From positions 1 through 20,400 of the forward strand of contig CANHLD010000014.1 of NCBI GenBank assembly GCA_947461325.1: a stretch of DNA of 20,400 bases. The letters run 5' to 3'. Positions 14,895 to 20,400 of the stretch are shown piece after piece. Origin of the DNA: Comamonadaceae bacterium. Lineage in GTDB: Bacteria > Pseudomonadota > Gammaproteobacteria > Burkholderiales > Burkholderiaceae_C. How positions within the stretch are numbered: position 1 is the first letter of the stretch; each line of letters opens with the position of its first letter. The notes beneath the pieces are model-generated. The model saw only the letters and a program-made list of their open reading frames with translations. It searched no databases and was not told the origin of the DNA. The translations under genes and the position numbers were made by a program.

Positions 14895-15965
14895 TCAGCA
14901 TAAGCATTGTTCCAGTCCTTGCATGAAAATATCTCTGGGTAAATCGATACCAATGAATACCATTTTGCTCATTCGCTTCTCATTTTTCTCCCAAGGCTGA
15001 CCCAAATCGCTGCCCATCAACTGGTGCACGCCCTGGAAAATCACTTTGCGTTCGGTGCCCTTCATGTGTAACACGCCTTTGTAACGCAGCATGCGCGGGC
15101 CGTAAATATTGACGATGGCGCCCAAAAAGTCTTCCAGTTTGGCCGGATCAAGCGCCCGGTCGGCTTTAAACACAAAGCTTTTCACGTCATCGTCATGGTG
15201 GTGATGGTGTCCATGGCCGTGCCCCGGCACATGGTCATGGTCGCCATGGTGGTCATGCGCGTGTGAAGGATGGTCGCAATGCTCGCCATCATGGTGGTGA
15301 TGGTCATGGCCTTCATTCAAAAAGTCCGGGTCAATCTCTAGCGTGGTGTTCAGGTTAAAGCCGCGCAGATCAAACACCTTGTCTATGCCGATCTCACCGA
15401 AATGCACAATGCTTTGAGGTGCGCGAGGGTTCATGTGCTTGAGGCGGTGTTGCAAGGCTTCGAGTTCGTCTTTGCTCACCAACTCGCTTTTGCTGATGAA
15501 TATTTGATCGGCAAAACCAATTTGTCGGCGCGCCTCCTGACGTTCATTCAAGGTTTGCGCGGCGTGTTTGGCATCCACCAATGTCAGCACGGAGTCCAAC
15601 AAAAAACTCTCGGCGATTTCGTCGTCCATGAAGAAGGTTTGTGCGACAGGGCCGGGGTCTGCCAAGCCGGTGGTCTCGATCACCACGCGGTCAAAGTCGA
15701 GTTCGCCTTTGCGTTTCTTCTCGGCCAGTTCCTGCAAAGTGGTACGTAAGTCTTCGCGTATGGTGCAACACACACAGCCATTGCTCATTTGCACAATGTG
15801 TTCTTTGGTGTCGGACACCAAGATGTCGTTGTCTATGTTTTCTGCGCCGAATTCATTTTCAATGATGGCGATTTTGTGGCCGTGGTCTTCGCTGAGCACG
15901 CGCTTGAGCAATGTGGTTTTGCCCGCGCCTAAAAAACCGGTCAATACAGTAGCAGGGATCAACAT
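14895..15965 (-). CDS. CobW/COG0523-family GTPase with histidine-rich metal-binding loop
   Basis: COG0523 proteins are G3E GTPases that act as metal chaperones or insertases, often for zinc; cobalamin-synthesis CobW is one member. The 356-residue protein has Walker A GFLGAGKTT (10-18), the family's CxCC metal site as NGCVCC (62-67), and ETTGLADPGP (97-106). The usual NKxD guanine motif appears as SKSE (158-161). A loop at 220-257 contains 20 histidines plus many aspartates, then the CobW C-terminal domain (about 262-345). The protein ends in CLC, giving two extra cysteines. It resembles the YjiA type more than cobalamin CobW, and no cobalamin genes are nearby. The metal and client are not shown by the sequence. 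It starts 68 nt after rlmI and precedes dksA by 134 nt. Confidence 0.9.
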   Translation of the reverse strand: MLIPATVLTGFLGAGKTTLLKRVLSEDHGHKIAIIENEFGAENIDNDILVSDTKEHIVQMSNGCVCCTIREDLRTTLQELAEKKRKGELDFDRVVIETTGLADPGPVAQTFFMDDEIAESFLLDSVLTLVDAKHAAQTLNERQEARRQIGFADQIFISKSELVSKDELEALQHRLKHMNPRAPQSIVHFGEIGIDKVFDLRGFNLNTTLEIDPDFLNEGHDHHHHDGEHCDHPSHAHDHHGDHDHVPGHGHGHHHHHDDDVKSFVFKADRALDPAKLEDFLGAIVNIYGPRMLRYKGVLHMKGTERKVIFQGVHQLMGSDLGQPWEKNEKRMSKMVFIGIDLPRDIFMQGLEQCLC

Positions 15966-16033
15966 GAGACATGAACCTTCATCAAAACAAACCTCAAAGG
16001 TGGGGCAGTGTAGCCATGATTCAAGTCAGTGGC

Positions 16034-17251
16034 TCACTTCTTCATCAGAATCAGGCCTTTTAAATACTCGCCCTCGGGGAAATTCACCGTCATCGGATGG
16101 TCTGGCGCGGCCTGAACACGCTCCAATATGTAAGCGTCTACACCTGCGTCAGTACCTGCAGACGCGACAATCTTGTGGAACAACTCGGGCGGAATGCCGC
16201 CGGAACAGCTGTAAGTGAACAGCACACCACCGGGTGCGAGCAGTTTGAACGCCCAGCGGTTGATGTCTTTGTATGCACGCGCCGCACGGTCTGCGTGCGC
16301 GGCGCTGGGTGCGAATTTGGGCGGGTCCAGCACGATGCCGTCAAACTGCTTGCCTTCTTTGTGCAGGCTGCGCAAACTGGCGTTGACATCCGCATCCATG
16401 AACACCTGACGTTCAGCGTCAAAACCATTGCGCGTCACATTCGCCTGCGCTTTGGCAATCGCCGGTGCGGAAGAATCAATTGACGTGACTTGCGCACCAT
16501 CGCTCAACGCGCCGCTTTGCCGCATGCCGCTTAAAGCCGCGACACTGAAGCCGCCGGTATAGCAATAGCAGTTCAGCACCTGACGCAAATTCAAACGCTG
16601 CGCGTACTCGGCGAACTTCAAACGGCTGTCGCGCTGGTCCAAGTAAAAACCAGTTTTGTGGCCCTCCACAATATCCAGCGCCAGCGTCCACTGGTTTTCC
16701 TGAATCACAATCTGTGTGTCGTCGCTGCTGCCCTCAGCCCGGTACAACCAACCGGTGACCGGTCCCAAACCTTCGAGCGCACGCACACCAGAGTCGGAGC
16801 GTTCAAACACGCGCTTGGCACCGGTGTGCAACACCAGCGCTTTGACAATATCGGCTTTGAAACGCTCGGTTCCTGCAGACAAAAACTGCGCCACCAGCGT
16901 GTCGTCATAACTGTCGACGATCAGTCCGGGCAAACCATCGGCTTCCCCATGAATCAAGCGAACGCCGTTGCTCGGCACTTGCAAACGCGCACGCATGGCG
17001 ACGGCTGCAGCCACCTGTTTTTCAAAGAAAGTGGCATCAATGCGTTCATCGCTTTGAAAACTCCAGATGCGTGCGCGTATGCGCGATGTCGGACTGAATG
17101 CGGCCCAACCTAAAAACTGTCCGGTCTGTGATTCGACGCGCACGGTTTCGCCCGGGTCGCCGCCGCCTTTGGCGATGGCACTGTCAAACACCCAGGGGTG
17201 ATAGCGCAATGCCGAACGTTCTTTACCGGCTTTGAGTTGTATGGTTTTCAT
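16034..17251 (-). CDS. rlmI: 23S rRNA (cytosine-C5)-methyltransferase, RlmI type
   Basis: RlmI methylates C5 of C1962 in 23S rRNA with S-adenosylmethionine. The 405-residue product starts with a PUA-type RNA-binding domain (KAGKERSALRYHPWVFDSAI, about 7-26), then a central domain with GFYLDQR (201-207), and a Rossmann methyltransferase domain: VLNCYCYTGGFSVAAL (225-240, SAM loop), GIVLDPPKF (305-313) and YSCSG (347-351) with C349 as the probable catalytic cysteine. The open frame runs up to 17488, but the ATG at 17251 overlaps the xerC stop as ATGA and matches the family's N-terminus. Other members of this family (YccW-like, RlmK/L domain) are possible, but whole-length architecture matches RlmI best. 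Confidence 0.88.
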   Translation of the reverse strand: MKTIQLKAGKERSALRYHPWVFDSAIAKGGGDPGETVRVESQTGQFLGWAAFSPTSRIRARIWSFQSDERIDATFFEKQVAAAVAMRARLQVPSNGVRLIHGEADGLPGLIVDSYDDTLVAQFLSAGTERFKADIVKALVLHTGAKRVFERSDSGVRALEGLGPVTGWLYRAEGSSDDTQIVIQENQWTLALDIVEGHKTGFYLDQRDSRLKFAEYAQRLNLRQVLNCYCYTGGFSVAALSGMRQSGALSDGAQVTSIDSSAPAIAKAQANVTRNGFDAERQVFMDADVNASLRSLHKEGKQFDGIVLDPPKFAPSAAHADRAARAYKDINRWAFKLLAPGGVLFTYSCSGGIPPELFHKIVASAGTDAGVDAYILERVQAAPDHPMTVNFPEGEYLKGLILMKK

Positions 17252-18186
17252 GTGTTTTTTCGTCGGGCGCGCGGGTGCGCCGCATCGTAGGCCTTGGCCA
17301 GGTGCTGGTAATCCAGCCGTGTGTAAATTTGGGTCGTGCCGATGTTGGCGTGGCCCAGCATTTCCTGCACCGCGCGCAAGTCTCCACTGGACTGCAGCAC
17401 ATGGCTGGCGAATGAATGCCGCAACATATGCGGATGCACCGGCGTGCTGATACCGGCTTGCAAACCGCGCGCACGCAAACGCTGCCAAATGGCTTGCGAA
17501 GTCAAACGGGTGCCGCGTATGCCGACAAACAAGGCGGTTTGCGACTGTGCATGTTCAGGCAGTTGTGGTGTACGTACCTGCAGCCATTCGCGCAAAGCAG
17601 CGATCGCTTTTTCACCGACGGGCACACTGCGGCGCTTCGAACCCTTACCCAGCACGTGCGCTTCGGCGCTGTCCATGTCTATCCAACCGCGTGCCGTGCT
17701 GCTGGCCTGCACATCCAGACCGGTGAGTTCGGCCACGCGCAAACCACTGCTGTAGAGCAACTCGACCATCGCAATATCGCGCGCTTGCAGCCACGGGTCT
17801 TGCTCGTCGTTGTGGTGCGAAGCCAGTTGCACCGCGTCATCCACATTCAAAGCTTTGGGCAAAGGCTTGGTCGATTTGGGTGCACGCATGCCCGCTAGGG
17901 GATTGGCACTGACCAGACCTTCACGACCCAACCAGGCATAAAAACCGCGCCAGCCCGAGGTGATCAAAGCGATGCCGCGCGGTGTCCGGCCGCTGCTGTG
18001 CATTTGCGCCATCCAACGCCGCATGTGGTGCGGCTGCACCGCTGTCAATGACACCTTGTCTTTGTCGGCCAGTGCTTGCAAACGCTGCAAATCGCCGGTG
18101 TACAAAGCCAAAGTGCGTGCGGCCAGACGCTTTTCAAACTGCGCATGCGCCAGATAGCGTTGCACCAGTTCCGCATCTTCAGACAT
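17248..18186 (-). CDS. xerC: Tyrosine recombinase XerC
   Basis: XerC acts with XerD at the dif site to resolve chromosome dimers before division. The 312-residue protein has an N-terminal SAM-like core-binding domain (about 1-100) and a C-terminal catalytic domain. Catalytic residues are visible: R150 in SSGLRVAEL, K181 in GKGSKRR, H253 and R256 in HMLRHSFASH, H279 in LGHANI and nucleophile Y288 in QIYTRLD. Position directly after dapF and the DUF484 gene is the conserved location of xerC in proteobacteria, which separates it from XerD and integrases. The ATG at 18186 follows the DUF484 stop by 18 nt, and the stop overlaps rlmI as ATGA. Confidence 0.95.
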   Translation of the reverse strand: MSEDAELVQRYLAHAQFEKRLAARTLALYTGDLQRLQALADKDKVSLTAVQPHHMRRWMAQMHSSGRTPRGIALITSGWRGFYAWLGREGLVSANPLAGMRAPKSTKPLPKALNVDDAVQLASHHNDEQDPWLQARDIAMVELLYSSGLRVAELTGLDVQASSTARGWIDMDSAEAHVLGKGSKRRSVPVGEKAIAALREWLQVRTPQLPEHAQSQTALFVGIRGTRLTSQAIWQRLRARGLQAGISTPVHPHMLRHSFASHVLQSSGDLRAVQEMLGHANIGTTQIYTRLDYQHLAKAYDAAHPRARRKNT

Positions 18187-18204
18187 GTGTTGTGTGAGCG
18201 CCGT

Positions 18205-18912
18205 TTATTGCAAACGCGTGAGCGCGGCAGCTGCCAGTTCGGCGATGCGGTTCAATACATCCGTGCCCATGGACGGATGAAACCGCTGGGGGTCAGGCGA
18301 AGCCAACACCAACAAACCCATGCAGTCGCCTGTGTTTGCGTTGTCTGCTGCATCGGTCCAGGGCGCAGCGTTGTTGCGCAGGGGCAGCAATGCCACCGAC
18401 TGGGCTTCGTGCGGATGTGCCAACCACTGCACGGCTTCAAAGTCGTTGTTGGCGCCGCAGTAAGGCGCGGTCAATCCGCTGGTAAAGCTTTTCACGTCTT
18501 CGCTGATGTTTTGTGCAAAGGCTTTTTTCTGAAACTTGTCTGCCACTTTCCAGACACGCAATGCCACTTGCGGCACCATGAAATGATGCTGAATTTCAGT
18601 GACGATGGCTTGCGGTAAATCGGCGGGCTGCTGCAATATCAACAGACTTTGTGCCCAACGGTGCAAGCGGTCGGCCAGCACCGCGTTGTCGCTGCCATTG
18701 CGAATCATCTCCATCATGCGGTGCTCAAGCGCACGTATTTTTTCGCGCAACATATCGGCTTGACGTTCTTGCAAACTGACGGCGCGTTGACCATGCGGAT
18801 TGACGATGCGCACCGTGGACAGCAACTGCGCATGGCGGTCGAAAAAGTCCGGCGTGTTCACCAAAAAATTGGCGATGTCGTCTTCTGTGATCGGTGTGAT
18901 CGGGTTGTTCAT
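18205..18912 (-). CDS. DUF484-family protein (GAF-like), function unknown
   Basis: This 235-residue protein belongs to the DUF484 family found between dapF and xerC in many proteobacteria (yigA in E. coli). The N-terminal TEDDIANFLVNTPDFFDRH (about 9-27) and VSLQERQADMLREKIRALE (45-63) motifs are typical; the latter looks like a coiled coil. The C-terminal half (about 85-235) resembles a GAF-type sensor domain, with CMGLLVLASPDPQRFHPSMG near the end. No catalytic residues are recognised. The ATG at 18912 overlaps the dapF stop as ATGA. The conserved neighbourhood suggests a link to XerC or to cell-wall growth, but this is unproven. Confidence 0.88.
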   Translation of the reverse strand: MNNPITPITEDDIANFLVNTPDFFDRHAQLLSTVRIVNPHGQRAVSLQERQADMLREKIRALEHRMMEMIRNGSDNAVLADRLHRWAQSLLILQQPADLPQAIVTEIQHHFMVPQVALRVWKVADKFQKKAFAQNISEDVKSFTSGLTAPYCGANNDFEAVQWLAHPHEAQSVALLPLRNNAAPWTDAADNANTGDCMGLLVLASPDPQRFHPSMGTDVLNRIAELAAAALTRLQ

Positions 18913-19763
18913 TTTTTTATCTCCATCTCGCCGCTAAAAACTGTGGTGGCAGGGCCCGTCATGAAGACCGCTTGTCCTGCGCCCTGCCATTCAATCGTCA
19001 ACACCCCGCCGCGTGTGTGTACGTCTACTTTGTTGTCTAACAATCCTTGGCGAATGCCAGCGACAACAGCAGCGCACGCCCCGGTGCCGCAAGCCAGTGT
19101 CTCGCCTGAACCACGCTCGAATACGCGCAACTTGATGTGTGTTCGTGACACGACTTGCATAAAGCCTGCGTTCACGCGGTTGGGAAACGCGTCATGGTGT
19201 TCGATCAACGGGCCATGGCTTGCGACAGGTGCGTGCTCCACATCGGCCACGGTCATGACTGCATGCGGGTTGCCCATAGACACCACGGCCACATCGGCGC
19301 TGGTTTCACCCAACATCAAACGCCAGAGCAAGCCATGTTCATTGACTGCTGATGCGTGTTTCGCATTGAATGGAATATGCGGCAAATCCAGCACCGGTTC
19401 GCCCATGTCCACCTTGACTTGTCCGTCAGGCAATTCATGCAAGCTGATGACGCCGCCATGCACTTTGACGCGCACTGTATTTTTGGAAGTCAGTCCTTGT
19501 TCTCGCACAAAGCGCACAAAACAACGCGAGCCATTGCCGCATTGCTCGACCTCGCCGCCGTCGGCGTTGTGAATCACGTATTCAAAATCCACGTCCGGGG
19601 TAGGCGCAGCGCGCACACTCAAAATTTGATCGGCACCGACGCCGAAATGCCGGTCGGCCAAAAAACGGTAATCGGCGGCAGTCAGGCCTAGCAGGCCTTG
19701 GGTTTCGTCGAGCACCACAAAATCATTGCCCGCGCCTTGCATTTTGGTAAATCGGATACGCAT
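18909..19763 (-). CDS. dapF: Diaminopimelate epimerase
   Basis: DapF converts LL-diaminopimelate to meso-diaminopimelate, the precursor of lysine and the substrate of MurE. The 284-residue protein has the start FTKMQGAGNDFVVLD (5-19), two catalytic cysteines C75 in EQCGNGSRC and C225 in LACGTGACA, and SMGNPHAV (162-169). The two halves share the pseudo-symmetric epimerase fold. The ATG at 19763 gives the standard N-terminus, although no clear Shine-Dalgarno sequence precedes it. It heads the minus-strand group and is divergent from the Nudix gene, with only 12 nt (or 39 nt) between start codons. The stop overlaps the DUF484 gene. Confidence 0.97.
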   Translation of the reverse strand: MRIRFTKMQGAGNDFVVLDETQGLLGLTAADYRFLADRHFGVGADQILSVRAAPTPDVDFEYVIHNADGGEVEQCGNGSRCFVRFVREQGLTSKNTVRVKVHGGVISLHELPDGQVKVDMGEPVLDLPHIPFNAKHASAVNEHGLLWRLMLGETSADVAVVSMGNPHAVMTVADVEHAPVASHGPLIEHHDAFPNRVNAGFMQVVSRTHIKLRVFERGSGETLACGTGACAAVVAGIRQGLLDNKVDVHTRGGVLTIEWQGAGQAVFMTGPATTVFSGEMEIKK

Positions 19764-19775
19764 GTGCCGATTATC

Positions 19776-20400
19776 ATGCTTGTTCCACTCTCACTTTCAG
19801 CCATGGTTCGCCCCCATTTACAACTACATCCCCAACGATCCCCTGCCCCGCTGCTACCGGCAGCCACTGTGCTGCTGTTGCGCGATGGTGCGCAAGGCAT
19901 CGAAGTGTTGATGACACGCCGATCCATGACCGCGAGTTTCGCGCCAGGCGCCTATGTGTTTCCAGGCGGTGGCATTGAAGCGACTGATGCCGAGGTACAT
20001 GCTTTGGCGAAACGCCGCCACACGCAAATGGATTTGCGATTGACCCAAGCCATAGCCGCCATTCGAGAAAGTTTTGAAGAACTCGGTGTGCTGCTGGCCA
20101 CGCACCCGGACGGACGCATGGCAGACATGAACGACATTCAAAGTTTTGACCGCTTGCAACCATTGCCGTCACAAATTCAGACGCGCGGCATGCAACTGGC
20201 AGCGGATCAGGTCTATGTGCTCGCACATTGGGTAACCGACCGCGATTTGAAACGCCGATTCGATGTGCCGTTTCTGGTGGCGCGCATGCCTGAAGGGCAA
20301 ACACCTGTTGCCGACGACAAAGAACAGTTCGAGCCGCTGTGGATACGCCCGCAAGACGCGTTGCAGCGCCACCGCGAGAACAATTTTTTCATCATCTTTC
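19776..20400 (+). CDS. Nudix hydrolase, N-terminal part (cut by window edge)
   Basis: Nudix enzymes hydrolyse nucleoside diphosphates linked to another group; the substrate here is unknown. The frame is open to the right edge (208 codons). It shows LLRDGAQGIEVLMTRRS, then GAYVFPGGGIEATDAE (58-73) and RESFEELGV (97-105), which together make a Nudix box. About 16 extra residues separate the two halves relative to the standard GX5EX7REUXEEXGU, as in NUDT19-like acyl-CoA-type relatives. Two in-frame ATGs are possible: 19776 (longest, used here) and 19803, which leaves more room for divergent promoters. Neither has a clear Shine-Dalgarno. It is the only plus-strand gene. Confidence 0.85.
   Translation, partial: MLVPLSLSAMVRPHLQLHPQRSPAPLLPAATVLLLRDGAQGIEVLMTRRSMTASFAPGAYVFPGGGIEATDAEVHALAKRRHTQMDLRLTQAIAAIRESFEELGVLLATHPDGRMADMNDIQSFDRLQPLPSQIQTRGMQLAADQVYVLAHWVTDRDLKRRFDVPFLVARMPEGQTPVADDKEQFEPLWIRPQDALQRHRENNFFIIF

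Noticed and set aside
15966..16033. Terminator or Zur site between rlmI and the GTPase gene
   Set aside because: Only a 5-bp AGCCA/TGGCT repeat with a long loop and no T run is present, and nothing resembles a GTTATA-type inverted repeat.
16034..17488. A longer rlmI with about 79 extra N-terminal residues
   Set aside because: The extension only covers the end of xerC in another frame. The ATG at 17251 overlaps the xerC stop and starts the PUA domain.
19774..20304. A 176-codon minus-strand open frame at the right end
   Set aside because: The plus strand here encodes a recognisable Nudix box; the minus-strand product has no known motif.
1..20400. A new defence, mobile or biosynthetic system
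   Set aside because: Every sizeable frame with coding signals is assigned to a known housekeeping family; there are no integrase scars, direct-repeat arrays or composition breaks beyond the AT-rich promoter region at 13260-13500.

Overview
The window is an ordinary, well-preserved chromosomal segment from a betaproteobacterium, most likely Burkholderiales and probably close to Comamonadaceae. The basis is the gene order, protein signatures typical of that group (392-residue MraY, a lysine/alanine-rich extension on a DksA-type protein, dapF–DUF484–xerC order) and a G+C content in the mid-50s percent by eye. Genus cannot be set from the sequence alone. I see no rRNA, tRNA, CRISPR array, insertion sequence, prophage or broken gene.

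Region 1 (about 1-13260, all minus strand, read right to left) is the division and cell-wall (dcw) cluster: mraZ, rsmH, ftsL, ftsI, murE, murF, mraY, murD, ftsW, murG, murC, ddlB. ddlB is cut by the left edge; ftsQ, ftsA and ftsZ would be expected beyond it. No gap between these genes exceeds 6 nt, and most junctions are ATGA or GTGA stop/start overlaps, so one translationally coupled operon is likely. Together the genes make lipid II (MurC, D, E, F with Ddl, then MraY and MurG) and polymerise and crosslink it at the septum (FtsW, FtsI, FtsL). MurE carries the DNPR motif of meso-diaminopimelate (DAP)-adding enzymes, matching dapF at the other end of the window.

Region 2 (13260-13557) is an AT-rich control region. 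It holds a strong minus-strand terminator for the upstream gene and, just before mraZ, four AAGTG-type boxes at an exact 10-bp period. These resemble known MraZ operator boxes.

Region 3 (13558-19763, minus strand) reads dapF, a DUF484 gene, xerC, rlmI, a CobW/COG0523 GTPase with a histidine-rich loop, and a DksA/TraR-family gene with a histone-H1-like tail of about 210-260 residues. The first four are tightly packed; the last two have 68- and 134-nt leaders.

Region 4 (19776-20400, plus strand) is the start of a divergently transcribed Nudix hydrolase gene, cut by the right edge.

No previously undescribed system is evident. The most rewarding points are the MraZ box array, the one-cysteine DksA with its repetitive basic tail, and the pairing of that gene with a COG0523 GTPase.
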